This document shows positions 1-36,600 of a DNA stretch of 64,000 nucleotides, in pieces (the first letter of the stretch is position 1; the number at the start of each line of letters is the position of its first letter). The stretch is from Casuarina equisetifolia. Its lineage: Eukaryota > Streptophyta > Magnoliopsida > Fagales > Casuarinaceae. The stretch is taken from NCBI GenBank assembly GCA_028551475.1, contig CM052362.1, positions 17,652,021-17,716,020 of the forward strand, written 5' to 3'. The notes under the pieces are model-generated. The model searched no databases. It was not told where the DNA came from and saw nothing but the letters and a program-made list of their open reading frames with translations. The translations under genes and the position numbers were made by a program.

Positions 1-514
1 CCTGCCCTAGAGATCAAATTGGGGAGAAAATATACATATTAGCAAATCAATGCCACCCATATCATTTATTTTGTGCTTTGATATTTTGTACATTAGGAAG
101 GATTTAGACTAGGTTGTCAAGTGACTTCTGTATATACTCAAGATAATCATGTCAATCTCATCCCCCCAATCATTGTCAGAACCTTCTACCCAAGAAGCCT
201 ACTTCATGTTCGTTACCGACTAATTCAGAAAAAACTTACTCGCTAATATGGAAGACTTGCCCAGCTTTTTGTCCATATCCACCATTATTTAGCACTACCT
301 AAACAATGTATCCCACCACAATCTGGCAAGTTGTACATTTTCAAAATTTTCAACATTGAATTTTAGAAGATCTAGCTGACTACAGATTTTAGCACGTATC
401 CTTTATATTGTCAGATAAATGCAGCTCAACTGAGTTGAAGGATTGAAGTTACATAGTCAAAATGCAAAAACTAGATATAATTAAGAAACACGAAGTGTAG
501 ACCGCACCACCTAC
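1..514 (-). other. Intron of the RUK gene (continues past left edge)
   Basis: AT-rich sequence with no open frame resembling the expected next RUK exon, which should begin with a GRDDF-like motif after the TPFQ exon end. It reads as intron from the donor at 514-513 to the edge. Confidence 0.6.
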
Positions 515-3500
515 TTGAAATGGGGTCTCCACCAGTTTGATCAAATTTGCCAACTGCTGCAGGACCTGGTGGCTCCCCACCTTCCGCTTAAAAGATGAGC
601 TACCAAGTAGATGAAGAACAACAGGGAACATATGAACATTACTCTTTGGAGCAGCTCGACTGCTTGGGGCAGACATATGCCCATGGCGTCTTCCTCCCAT
701 CATTTGCTGAATATCTCCATTTATGGTATCCAGTAAACCTGGTATAGTGGATGCCACAGCATTCACAAATGCCTCTAAACACTGCCGCACAAAGTTGTCC
801 TTCTCTTTTGCTAGTCTGTCTATTGTGGAGAGTAATCTAGCGTTGCACAAAAAGTGTGGCAGCCATCTCCTACCATTTTTACAAAGGAGAGCCACAAATA
901 CAAGTGCCTTTCCCTTCAAAACTTCACTTCCCTGCTCAATTAGAGACACAAGGCTTGGGACAAGGTTCTTATCCTCCACCAATGGTAGAAGGTATCGACC
1001 ACTATTGGTGAAAATATGGCTTCCAAGCATGGCCATGTTTAGAAGGTTTAAGCTGATTTGCTGCTCTCGTGGACTGCCCTTGACGAGGGAAGATGCTATG
1101 TCCTTTGATGAAAGCTTCTCTATAACCGATTGAATGCTAGGAGGATTGAAACGAACTAGGCGGACCAGACATGACCCTGCTGTGAGCCTTATGTTCTCCT
1201 GTTTCCCGGCAGCCCTATATATATAGCTCAGGTTTCCAATCACATCTTGGCTGGTGAAACGAGCTGCCCAGTGCCCTCCCTGGCTTGAAATGTTCTCAAT
1301 TGTTCTCAAGGCATAAAGTTGAGTCATATCGTCCTCACCTTTTCGTAAAATTGATGAGACCAATGAAATCAATGAATTTGAAACCTGTCCAATGAAATGT
1401 GAATTATTCATGACATAGAAGAATTAGTATGGTGCATAAAAGACCTAATACTATCCCCTGCATAATAAAGTTCTCAGATTGAATCATTCATGAAAATTCA
1501 ATTGACAGGTAGATATTATCCTGTTTTCTTGACTGACTTTAGGAATAAAAAGGTTTAATTTAGATTAACTGAGCTTCAAACAATTACGCACAAAAACATG
1601 AAGGTTGTGGCGTTAAAAGTGAGAAGCTAACCTGCCAGCCAGATGTAGACTTATTGTCCTTTGATGGAGATTCTGGTGGATTATTGTCTCTGCTATGATC
1701 AAGTTGAGTTGATATATAGAATAGCAACTCACCTAAAGCAGCCATAGAAAACCTCCTCACTTTTTCTTGCTTATCTCTAAGGCCATCTGTAAGTGAACCT
1801 AAAATTCCAGAATTTGCCAAATCGTCTTCGATTAAAGTCGAGTGCCTTATTAGCAAACCGATGAGTGAAGTAAGTTGAACACGCAAAGAAAAGGCCTTCG
1901 ATTGTCGGACCATTTTGACAAGTATGAGCATTATTGGTCCATTGGTCAAGATATTGGCTGCGTCAGCATTACTGCTCAGCATCTCAAGGTATCTAATTAC
2001 GTTCTGCTTCTCCCCAGCACTGGTGTTCCCGTTCAAAATGGCTACAATCTTATTGGTGATGGCATCCAATTTTTCTTTGGGCATCTTCACAAAATCAGAT
2101 GCCTGCAGGGCCTCAAAGGGAAGTGAAGGAATCACCTCCAACAGTTTATCAGCTTTTCTTCCTGGCATTACAGGTCTGACTGAGAGATCCGATGGATGCC
2201 AAAGTACCTCTGAAATGTTATTGGAAGACCTTGTAGAATCAGAGTCAATGACTGATCCTGCTCCTTCCTTAACTCTCTGGTTCTTAATTTGAGGACTGAG
2301 ACTAGAAGGGGGAACAGCCACTTCAATCTGTTCTGAAGATGAGTCCTGATCTAGTGCTTTTGGTTCATCTGAGGCAGGCATACTAAAAACAGATGGAGTA
2401 TCTGACAGCTGTGTGCTAGTTTCAATCTCTTCCACTTTCCCCTGATTCTGATCTTGACTTGAAAACTTGTCTTCAGGCGTACAAGTTGCACTATCAGATT
2501 CATCTTGAGCCTCTTCTTCAGCGTTCTCGTTGAAATCGAGTTCCATATCGGTGTTCTCAAATTTGACTTCAGCATCATTCTCAGAGCTATTAGGCAAGGG
2601 CCTCCTGTAGTTTTCCTTCTCATTCTCCTTCTGTAAGTTTGACTTTGCTATTCTTGAAAGTCTTAAGAGATTCACAGCTCTGGTAGCACTAGGACGATCT
2701 TTCTGTTTCTCTTCCACTACTTTGCCAGAAGCCTTGGTCTGAGTCCTTCGGCCACTTGGTGTACCTTTGACTGGTGTTTCAAAGCCTCTTGGTCCAGAGA
2801 TAGAATTCTCATCCTGCTTTACAGCCCCTTTCACATTTTTCTCACGACACTTCGGAGGGGTCTTATTTTGATGAGATTTATCACCGTTACGTTCTGAAAG
2901 GCATGGTTTATTATATAGTTCTACCATGTTGTCAAAAGCAGGCTGAGGAGGTAGAGGGACTGAAGTGAATTTACTTCTCCAAAAAGCATGTCCACAAAGC
3001 TCTGGCCACTGAATTCTTTCAGCTGGATCTTTTACCAGCAGAGAATTGATCAGATTGACAAATGGACGGCTTGGATTGCCAGGGAGAGGAGGAATTTGGT
3101 CTGAGAGGATAGATTTCACCAAATGAGTAAATTCTTTTTCCACAAAGGGAGGCCTCCCTGCATAACACTCGTAGAGTACACAACCAAGGGCCCAGAAATC
3201 AGACGCGTAAGAATGGACACCCGCATCATCAAAGAGCTCAGGAGCCATGTAAAATGGTGTTCCACGTTTTGCTTGTGGCAACTAAACAAGTTCATAAGAG
3301 TAAACTAGATTAGCAACTAATTTGTTAGTTGAGGGGAAAGGGTGAATACGACATTTCAAAATTTGACTATCAAAGGGGATTACTCTTTATGTACAAGACC
3401 CGCATTGTTGCAAATTGATGGTAAAAACATACCGATGAAGAAGGAGTTTTTGATATGTCATTCAACTTTCTAGCCAACCCAAAATCACATAGCTGCATCA

Positions 3501-5507
3501 CGTAAAGACACAAAATCTGTTATTTACAAACTAATAATAACTACTGGCAATAGCCTAACAATACAAGAAAAGTTAAAACACACAAACACCTTTGTACGTC
3601 CATTTTCATCCAATAGAATGTTTGATGGCTTCAAATCGCAGTAGATAATTCCCCTGGAATGTAAAAACCTGACCATACAAGGTTTCAAGGACACAACTCA
3701 AGATTAAAAAAAATAAAAAATGAAAAACTAAAAAACTCCCCACAGAGGAAAAGGAAGTTCAAGGCTAATGAGCATACTGCAAAGCTTTGACAAGGTCACG
3801 GGCAAGATCATGAATTGAGTCTTCAGGTAGTTGACTATCCTGTGGCTCGATCACAATAGAAAACGATTTAATTCTGAACAAACCTAATATATCACATAGC
3901 AAGATTGCAAATCCTTTGTTATATGTGTCCATACAAATGCGTAGCAATGAAGTTTTTGAATAATGGCATGACATGATACAAAAATTATGCACATCATTTT
4001 CTTGCCACAGCCTTGTTATAATCTTCCACGCCACAACCACCAGTTAAGGATGTCTGCTCCCTGAATTCACTTAAAGGTAGTAAGTCACAGAAAATGATGA
4101 AAAATTGAAGCACTGACATGGTGCAACAGTTGACCACTTTAAGTTTTCAAGCATGAAGAAGTTCTATTGCCTTTTTCAGGAGATACATAGATTCTATAGT
4201 ATATCCACATCTTTTCCTTTCCAATTTTTGTAGTGATTTTAGAGCATAAAGACAGTGAGCAGCCCAATTTGCAGTGATCTGACCAATCTATCAATTTGTA
4301 AAGTTAATCAGTTGGTGTCATTATTGCCTGATTGAAAGTAGTAGTATAACAAGGATCATTACCCAAAATGATTAATATAAATTAGGACACAAAGTTTGTT
4401 GCAGATACAAAAAAACCAGTGTAACAAGGATGCTTGTGATTTTATTGGTTATATCACTGTCAGCATCCAAACTTTTATCACACTTTTACTTCGGAAATTG
4501 TCGAGTCGACTTACTCATATTTGCATTTGGCTGACATCAAGGGCATGCCCTTGGATTACCACCTAACTAAACAGTTGCAAACAATTGAATTATCCACAGC
4601 ATTGTCGATAGAATTAGAAGACCATAAAACTTCCAGGTCCTCTCCTGCTCAGGAGAAAAACCATATATGTTCATCAAAGACAAGCCTTACCTGTCGCAAT
4701 AAGGCCATCAGATCTCCTCCAACACAGTACTCCAAAACTAACCACAGGTGAGCGGAGGTTTCATACCTGATATACAAGTTAAAAATATCACCTAGTTCAG
4801 TCGCTACTAGCAAATAACTGCTACCACGATAAATTATGTATTTCCGTATACGGAAAAGTCTTACCAGGAATAAAATTTGAGTACATTCGGGTGATCCATT
4901 GAATGAAGAATCCTGACCTGCAATACGAGCACCCGACACCAAAAAAGAAAAAAAAAAGTTAAAAAGCAATCCAAGAACGAATATAGATCACGATACGAGC
5001 TTATTAGCCAATAGTACTTCCTGAACAATGAGAATATAACACATAATTCAACAAACTCTTTCTGGAATAAAAGTTAAACAGCTAATGCTTGTTTTGAACA
5101 GTGTTTATGGTTTTAGATTTGACTTAAATCGACTATTTCAAATCAATGTGCAAGGAAGTAACCAGCAAAGGAGAACGCAGATCGTTTTGGAAAAACCGAA
5201 ATGACTGCAAATCTTTCATCGGCTTACTTCTTGAAGAACCTTGCTCTTCTGAGACTTATCGACACTCTTAACCGCGTAGTACTCGATCGTCTTCTTCTTC
5301 CTCCCTTTGTACACGGTCTACGAGTCCAGAAATGGGGAGAAAACCGTTAACCAATGAACTCAATCGAAAAACCAAAATTGGAAAATTCAGATCAACTAAC
5401 AAATCAAACAAAGCTACTGTTCGAAATATGAAACTCGCAACGGATTCCAGCAGTGGTACCGAGTATTTGCCGCGACCAATGGCTTGGTAGATATGATAGT
5501 GGTTCAT
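515..5507 (-). CDS. RUK: RUNKEL (ULK4-like) microtubule-associated kinase-like protein, 5' part
   Basis: Nine exons join in frame: 5507-5460, 5317-5228, 4917-4865, 4766-4691, 3839-3778, 3668-3590, 3492-3433, 3281-1632, 1384-515 (996 codons). The last donor lies at 514-513 and the remaining roughly 370 codons should lie left of the window, judging from Arabidopsis RUK (about 1366 aa from memory). Start MNHYHIYQAIG matches the family start. Kinase-like domain spans about residues 4-252: glycine-loop IGRGKYS, Lys33 in AVK, Glu46, catalytic loop YCDLKPSN (119-126), DFG 139-141, MAPEL in the activation segment. A charged linker and ARM/HEAT-like helical repeats (LLIRHSTLIEDD, LRDKQEKVRRFSMAALGELL) follow. 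RUK in Arabidopsis binds phragmoplast microtubules and is needed for cell-plate expansion in cytokinesis (established for the family). Divergently transcribed from SYD. Confidence 0.93.
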
Positions 5508-7829
5508 CGTGGCCGGCTAGGCGTCGCTGGGGCTTCGATTCGGGAGAGTATGTGACCCGTTAGAATAGCGGAGAGGACACGGAAACAGACAGTTTGAAGT
5601 AGATCTTGGGAAGAGCCTGCTTGGATGTGCTTGGTGTAATAGAGCTTTTCTGATTAGCCTAGTTTAGGGAGACTGTGCGAATGGGCGGGAACACCTGAGA
5701 GGCATCAAAATCAAAATGTGAAATTAGAGAGAAACGATCCGCGGATAAAGTAATCCCGTGTACCCAAACAGGAGTGAAACGGCTGAAATTTGAAAACTGA
5801 AAGTGAGAAAACTCCTCTGTGGCCCCTAACACGCTTGTTATACTAGAAAGCCAATAAAAGATGGCCACGTCCTCTGACACTGTTGATTAAGGTTTAAATT
5901 GCTTTTCACATGCCAAGGAAAGCCCTGAAATAATGTTGATGAGAACAAAATGACAACACAGACAGTTGAAGAGGCATGGTTTTGAAACCGGCTAAGCTAC
6001 ACATCATGATTGGCGTATACAAAATTTGAACAGATAAATTAACCAAATGTAAATTCGATAACAAAGCATGGCTTAAGAAAATACGATAAGTACCACACTT
6101 TGACATGTTCAATTCAAAATATACAAAATCGGAACGTGTAAATTCACCAAATATAAACCCCAAGAGCGAAGTTTGGCTTACAAAAGTATATATGGATTTG
6201 GGTTTGACATTGTAATTTTGCCATTTACCATAAAAAGGATATTGAATTTCAGATTTAAGAGTTCTGTAGTTCCTGAGAATTTGGTGAAACCATCCTTGCA
6301 CGAGAAGTACATAAGAAAATAAATAAATAAAAAGTTCCTTTTGACAAATTAAAACATCCAATATGGATTGGTCGTGAAAGCAACCTTTTAGAATGGTAAA
6401 CACGAATAGCCAATATTCAAACAGCTTTAATCTTTTTGCTCTTAATGCTGCATTGTTTCAATCTTTTATTTTGTCAACAGTTGTTCGACAACATTTACAC
6501 CCAAGAAATTTAGACGAATCAAACGAAAGTTCAGGAAAAAAAAATTAAAATAAGGGAAAAAAGAAGAGGAGTTCCAAGAATATATGGATTATTTAAACCA
6601 GAGTTGCTAAACTATTTGAATAATTGAAACTTTAGATCTCATTTACTCGCATAGACCATCGTTGCACCTAACAAGACTCGTGGTTGGTTCTGATAAAGGA
6701 TATAAGAAAAAAAGATCATCCCTTTATAACTAGGTGGCTAATGCAATGTCTTATCCCTACTTCAAATAATGTAAACATTGAATTGACCCACGATGCAACA
6801 CCATCGTAGAACAATACACCGAAATAAAAAGTATTATAGTCTTAGTAAAATCATTATGTCATTAGATCTTATATACCCACTCATTTAATTTCAAGCAATG
6901 AATGTTCAAGAAAGTAAGATGATTGACAAATACAATGATTACTATTTATTAGCTTGCTTTCATGCAGCACGATTTTTTTATTTTTTTGGGAGATCTTTTA
7001 GTAAATGTTCTTTGAAAATTCTTTTAAAATCATAATAATATAAGTAGAAGAATTGGAATAAAAATTTTGCAATGGTCCCAATTACATAATCTTTAATTAA
7101 CTTTTAGCTTTGTGGCTTTTGGTATAATATTTAAAGATCATAATATTTGGAATCAAAATTATGTTAATCCGACACATATGACCCATCGAGAGAATAGGTT
7201 CGTCCCAAAGGATGAGACCCAACTATGGGTAAAGATTGAAGACGTGAAGATTGGCTTGCTTGCTAAGCTCTAAGAATGGTGGGAAAGCTCTTGAATGTAG
7301 GAAAGGAAGAGGCGCAAAGGTAAAGATATTCGAGTCCAAAAGGCTAAGTGGGAGGAGGCTAAGATGAAGGCGACGAAGGAGGTTTTTACGTTACTTGGCG
7401 AAAAAAGGCCAGCATAAGATATCGGTTGGAGTTTTATGTTACGATTTTTAACCATTATGCCAAAAACTTTAAAATTGAAGGTTAATTAATAATTATTTTA
7501 TTTAGACTATTACCATCCTCTATGCTTTTTTGATTTATGTCCAAAAACCTCAGAGCTGAAGGCTAAAAAGTGATTATTTCATTTGGCCTATTATAAATTC
7601 TTATATATATTGATGAGATCGTAAATTCATTATAACATTTCATAGCAAAGGCATTAAAAGTTTGCTTGCTGTTTTTCATCTTATGATTGAAATACCAAGA
7701 TATTTATTTTCTAAATTTATTGTTATCATTCAGTATAAAGTTCTAGGTGTTCCATAAAATGTAATATTTTACTTTTAAACTATCGATTATAAGATCATCC
7801 TATAAGCTTTTTTGCGGAACTTCCATTTC
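5508..7829. other. Divergent intergenic spacer between RUK and SYD
   Basis: About 2.3 kb with no convincing gene. The RUK 5' leader and promoter lie at its left end on the minus strand. It contains a roughly 104-bp imperfect tandem duplication (6017-6190 region) and a second imperfect pair (7458-7510 and 7539-7592, sharing CCAAAAAC...GAAGGTTAA-like text). Short open frames here are AT-rich and look like nothing I know. Confidence 0.6.
6017..6190. repeat. Imperfect direct duplication, about 104-bp period
   Basis: Copies start at 6017 and 6121 with ATACAAAAT and share spaced blocks such as TAAATT(A/C)ACCAAAT and TGGCTTA. Diverged; non-coding. Confidence 0.5.
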
Positions 7830-8070
7830 ATTGGAGCCTAAAATGGGGCCATTCCCGTACCTTTGTAGGAAATAAGAGAGAAGAACCGAAAGTTAATATC
7901 TTTCCACGTGCGACCAATTGGCCCGTGTTGGGACTCTGACTATCTCGTGCAATTCCAGTCCCATTTCTTAGCGAGGGTTTTACGATTGGGCAAACACTCT
8001 GTAGTTTACCTTGTTCGTGCCAGCTTTCCCGGTACGGTTGCTGGGGAATTCCGCCCGGATCTCCCGTAAG
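7830..8070 (+). other. Probable non-coding first exon (5' UTR) of SYD
   Basis: A stretch that is clearly GC-richer than its surroundings, ending in a strong donor CCCGTAAG|GTAAAT at 8071. Paired with the acceptor TTCTAG at 8950-8955 just ahead of the SYD start codon, it makes an 885-bp leader intron. A CCACGTG G-box-like site (about 7904) and a CCAATTGG site lie inside or just before it. The transcription start cannot be fixed from sequence; this is inferred. Confidence 0.45.
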
Positions 8071-8965
8071 GTAAATCATCTGGATGATTATACCTTCTCA
8101 GGCTCCGTTTGTTTTCGTCAAAACATGTTCCGGGGAAGCTTTTGCCGAGGAACGGAAATTTCCTATAATCTATCACCGTTCGAATCTGAATTACGTCTTT
8201 TTTTTTTGGGGGGGGGTGAATTTTGTAGACAACGCAGGTTCCTAGTTGTATTTGTGCGTATTTTTTGTTGTCTGCATAGTTGATGTACTGTCGTGTGCAA
8301 GGCATTCACCGGAAAAAGGAAAAAGAAAGAGCTTATATTGTTTCGGATAGGGAAATGAACGAACTTATATTCAACTGCTACCACATGCGCAACTTAGAAA
8401 AGAAAATAAAAAATGAAGGAAATCATTACGATATCATTCTTTTCAGGGACAATCTCCCCTTTCTAATACGAGGAACGCGGTGATTTTATTTATTTATTTA
8501 GTTTATGGAGGTAAGATTATATTTCTTGCTAGCTTGTTTCTTTTGGATTCGGTACAGTATCAGTAGATACTATCTTGTAACTTCAATTAGTGTCTTTCTA
8601 TCTGCTGTCCTTCCCCTTTTCCGCACGTATGGAGTTAAAAAGTGATTTGAAAATTGTATTGCTACAATTATTTTATTATCTCGTACCCTTTGATACGAGT
8701 TTCATTTTATGCTGCGATAAGCAGGTAAGTTCGATGCTCTCATGTGTGGCATTGAGACTGCTCTGGATTTAAACTCAATTGTCTCAATGCATATCCATAA
8801 TATTTTAGTATGTCACTGTTTATTGTGATATAAGATATCATATCTAATTACGAGAATGGGTGCTTTGGGTTTCACATTATAATCCCCCGTATTATGTTTT
8901 GATTCTAGCTACTATGCCAATCCCTTTTTTTTTTTTTTTTTCAATTGCATTCTAGGTAAAATGCG

Positions 8966-32274
<23,309 letters not shown>

Positions 32275-33328
32275 ATCAATATGATTTTCTTTGTACAGTT
32301 TTGTTGTCATCTCCTGCTGATAACAATTGGTCCAATGGCAACTGAATTGCACCAGATGGTGATTGAGGATTGTATTTCCCTGTATCTAAGTCATTACTTG
32401 CTTCTCAATATTATATGTAGATCAAGCATTGTTAAACCTAAGAGCGAATCTAGCCAAACATTCAAGGGCATTAATACAGGTGCTCGTAATTTATGATCAG
32501 TGAAAATTCACACTGCGAACAGCTTCCTGGAGGCGATCCACGAGCACGTGAAATCGTGTTTGCGTAGTCCGCCGTGTCTTTGCTGGCATACTCCACCTAC
32601 TCCCCAAATAAAGCTCCAATAGGAGAGGTCAAACTGTCGCATCCTTACTAATCTTGCAACTTTCTCTGTACATTTGCTATAGAACTAAAAGCCAAACCCA
32701 TCATAAATGTCCTGGCATCTTTTGAAGACTGAGGATTCAAAATAGCAATGGGGACCCAATAATTTCCAGCCCAAAGTCGCTTAAATTTTGGTCAATGTCG
32801 CAAAGGTGCCTTTCAAAGTAGACATGAACTCACCAACCATTTAAACCAACCGCACTAGCGGCTCCCACTTACCCCCTATGTGTATGATATATATATAGAT
32901 ACACGGACACACACATACACGCACCAAATCAGACGAGCGCGACATCTATCCGCGCGAGCCAGAGCACAGGGCGACGCAGTCCAGCAACGTTGTGGTAGCG
33001 CTCACCGACTCCATCTCTACCTTCCTCTGCGTTTTCTTTTCTTTTCGTTTTGGTTGATGAAAAAACACGCATCAAACCAAACTGAGAATCGAAATCAATT
33101 TCAAATTTACTGTTGAGTCAATCGCCGACGACTAAAAGTCTGCAACGTGCACTTCTATTTCCCACGTCTCCTCTGCAGCTGACAAGATTTCATTTCGTTT
33201 TTTGGTTTTCTTCTGTCTGTGTTTGGTTTGTTACCAAACTAAAAGGAAGTCTGTGTTTGGAGTCGTTCTACATCCTACTGTAGTTTTTGACCATTTAAGA
33301 AGCTCCAAGGATTGAACGCGGGTTGACT
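32275..33328 (+). other. SYD 3' UTR and DQD/SDH promoter region
   Basis: No open frame of note. The left part is the likely SYD 3' UTR. A run ATATATATATAG near 32887-32898 is a possible TATA box for the downstream gene, followed by a CpG-bearing stretch (32925-33010) that could be its leader. Confidence 0.5.
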
Positions 33329-33607
33329 ATGGTAAATTCAATTACATGGCTTGTTTCTCCTGTTGTTTACTTGTTTTCTTATCTGAATGGTTCCTGGGAA
33401 AATGTCTACAAGAAGGAAATCGCTATGTTTTACTTTCCCCTGTTTTTCTCGGTAACCAAATATAGACTTTTATATTTGATGTTAATTAATTGCAGCTATG
33501 TCATGCTTATCTGAATTTTTCATCATTTCCTTTTCATCGCTTTTCTTTATTTATTTATTTTTATTTTTTTCATTGAATTTCAGCTTGCTTCGTCTTCTGC
33601 CTCGCAA
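33329..33607 (+). other. Possible ATG-only start exon, first intron and N-terminal extension of DQD/SDH
   Basis: ATG at 33329-33331 is followed directly by a donor (GTAAAT, 33332). The acceptor TTTCAG ends at 33583. Joining gives ATG then CTT GCT TCG TCT TCT GCC TCG CAA in frame with the 33608 ATG (MLASSSASQMATEG). If not used for coding, the same intron lies in the 5' UTR. Confidence 0.5.
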
Positions 33608-36600
33608 ATGGCAACCGAGGGAGTAAGGAATAATCCATCCCTAGTTTGTGCCCCCATAATGGCGGAATCAATCGATAAGATGGTGATAAATATGGGTAAG
33701 GCAAAACAAGATGGTGCTGACCTTGTCGAGATCCGATTGGACAGTTTGAAGAGCTTCCATCCTGATGAAGATCTGAAAACACTGCTTAAAGAGTGTCCGC
33801 TGCCCACTTTATTCACCTACAGGTTTATGATTCAGAATACTCAATGCATATTGTTTTGCATCTGTTAAGTGGATTGACACAATAAGGATACTAGAATTTT
33901 TCTTGTTAAATAACTTTTAGGAGTCTCCTGCGTGGACCTATCTGATATTTATGTATTTTCTAGACCAACGTGGGAAGGTGGTATGTACGATGGTGATGAA
34001 AAGAAGCGATTGGATGCACTACGACTAGCCATGGAGCTTGGAGCTGATTACATTGACGTTGAGCTTCAGGTCGCTTCCTAATTAGTTTTCAAATCGAAAC
34101 AATTCAGAAAGAATATAACTGTGTTGACAAGGAGTTAGAATATGTAACTTTGAAGTAATATAATTTTTATTCTGGTCGAACAAAATCAGTGGTCTAATGT
34201 TGTGTGAACAGCTTTTGTGATATTTGACCATCCTAACATGCATACATAAATGCATATCTAAAACAAATTATGCTTTTGATAGATTTATGCAGTGTCAGTG
34301 TGAACAGCAACCACTGCTTTATGGTTTTCTCAGCGCTCTCTCTCTCTTTTTTTCCCCTAATCTTGTAATGATTCACGAGTCTGAACGAGGCTGGGATAAT
34401 AAACTAGAAGAACTCATTTACTAATTTTAAATAAAATTAACACTCAAGTGTTATTAGCTTTGCTCAAGAAAAAAATTTTCAATGCTAGAACCGACAGAAA
34501 TCTCTCTCGATTCCTATTAATATCCTTTATAGAGAAACTTCTTTTGAGTACGCCATGTTATATTATTTTCTCAAATGATGTTCCAAATTGTCGATAAACT
34601 TGTCAGAATATTTTCTGACGCCACTCTGGTGCAAAGAGGCTACCTTTTACCAAGGGCTATTTGTAAGATATTTAACAATAGTTCCTTCTTCGTTCTTTCA
34701 TTTTGGACTGGCTGCTGGGATTAGAAGAATTAAATTGTCTCCACTTTCATTATTTCTCTGCGAAGGTTGCTCATGAGTTCAATGATTCCATTTGTGGAAA
34801 GAAGCCTGAAAAGTTCAAACTCATTGTATCTTCACACAATTATCTAGATACTCCACCTGTGGAGGATCTTGGCAACCTTGTGGCCAGAATACAAGCGACT
34901 GGTGCTGATATAGTGAAGATTGCAACAACTGCCTTGGAGATCACTGATGTGATACGTGTTTTCCAAATTTCTGTGCATTCTCAAGTAAGCAGCGTATGTA
35001 TTGTTCAATTTCTTTTTAAACTATAATGTGTAGTGCATCAATTCTATGCATTATCATTGAAACATATATCATTATTTGTTGCTACCTTTTGTGATTCAAG
35101 CAGATAAATGTGAAAGCATTCGTTAATAGTGTACTGTCATTGAAGTAGTTCATCTGCTAGTAGCACTATGCCCATCAAAGCTAATTATTGCCCTTTCCAC
35201 TTTTCTTCCCTCTTTCTATGGATTTTTCATTTGTTATTAGTTCTAACTGGTATGATAGAACCCTTAATGTTATGTGTTGGTTGCTACTTCATATATTTAA
35301 GCTCTTTCAGCTTATCTAATAATGGATTTGTCAGGTTCCGTTTATAGGAATGGTCATGGGTGACAAAGGCTTCATTTCGAGGATACTATGCCCAAAATTT
35401 GGTGGGTTTCTCACGTTTGGTACCATTGAGTCTGGAATAGTTTCAGCTCCTGGTCAACCATCAATGAAGGATCTTCTATATCTATACAATTTCAGACAGA
35501 TAGGACCAGATACAAAAGTGTTTGGCATAATTGGGAAGCCTGTCTACCACAGCAAATCACCTCTTCTATACAATGAAGCATTCAAATCAGTAGGTTTCGA
35601 TGGAGTCTATGTACCTCTCTTGGTGGATGATGTTTCAAATTTTCTCCGGACTTACTCATCCACAGATTTCGCGGGATTCAGGTTCATCTTCTTTGTTGAG
35701 CACTATGAGTCAAGGTTTTTAGTGTATTATAATTCCAATGAGCTTCTTGTCTTCTGCTTGCAAAGGGTTCTGTGAGGGCTGGGCTTACTATTGGAGTGGT
35801 GGGGATTGGTAACATGTTTGGTTACATGATATTGTAATTTTTAGAATACTTATAGACAAATCTGTCAGAAAGATTTAGAAAACATAATGACCGTATGCTT
35901 GCATGATGAGATTATATAACTTCTTTTTCAAACACAGTTGTACAATTCCTCACAAGGAGGCTGCTCTTAAGTGCTGTGATGAGGTCGATCCAGTTGCGAA
36001 GGTATTAAAATTAATAATATAGTTAGAGAATTCAGAAATTGCGTAGTGTGTTTTTTTTTTTTCTTTTCTCTCTTGAAGCAATACTACATATTCTTCACGT
36101 CTGATGTAATTTTGCAGTCTATAGGAGCTGTGAATTGCATCATAAGGAGGCCCACTGATGGGAAGCTATTTGGCTACAATACTGACTATGTTGGTGCGAT
36201 TTCTGCTATTGAAGATGGACTACGAGGTATCTATCATGCTTTGCAAGAAAGCATATACAAGTAAAGATATGATCCTTTTGTTGTTGCGGCCTCTCTCTTT
36301 CTCTCTCTCTTTTTCTGTGTCTTGTTTAACCTAAAGGTGCTGTTCTGTTTTGCTTTTCATTTTAGGTTCTCATAATAATATTAGCAATACTGCTGATTCT
36401 CCCTTAGCTGGTAAGCTTTTTGTGGTCATTGGTGCTGGAGGCGCTGGTAAGGCACTTGCTTATGGTGCAAAAGAAAAGGGTGCACGGGTTGTGATTGCCA
36501 ATCGCACTTATGGTAAGGTTTTGCATTTATGTTGCTTCTTTTCCGGCAGATGGGCTTTTTATTAACCTTTTTATTTTATCTATATTCTGATATTGTCATG

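Noticed and set aside
723-1133. 136-residue open frame on the plus strand
   Set aside because: Antisense shadow of RUK exon 9, which is conserved on the minus strand.
8197-8217. T-tract followed by a G-run near 8200
   Set aside because: A short homopolymer in the probable SYD leader intron; nothing indicates a function.
33323-33514. Open frame MTMVNSITWLV as a possible transit peptide of DQD/SDH
   Set aside because: It ends in a stop before the next exon and overlaps the intron; only its internal ATG at 33329 fits splicing.
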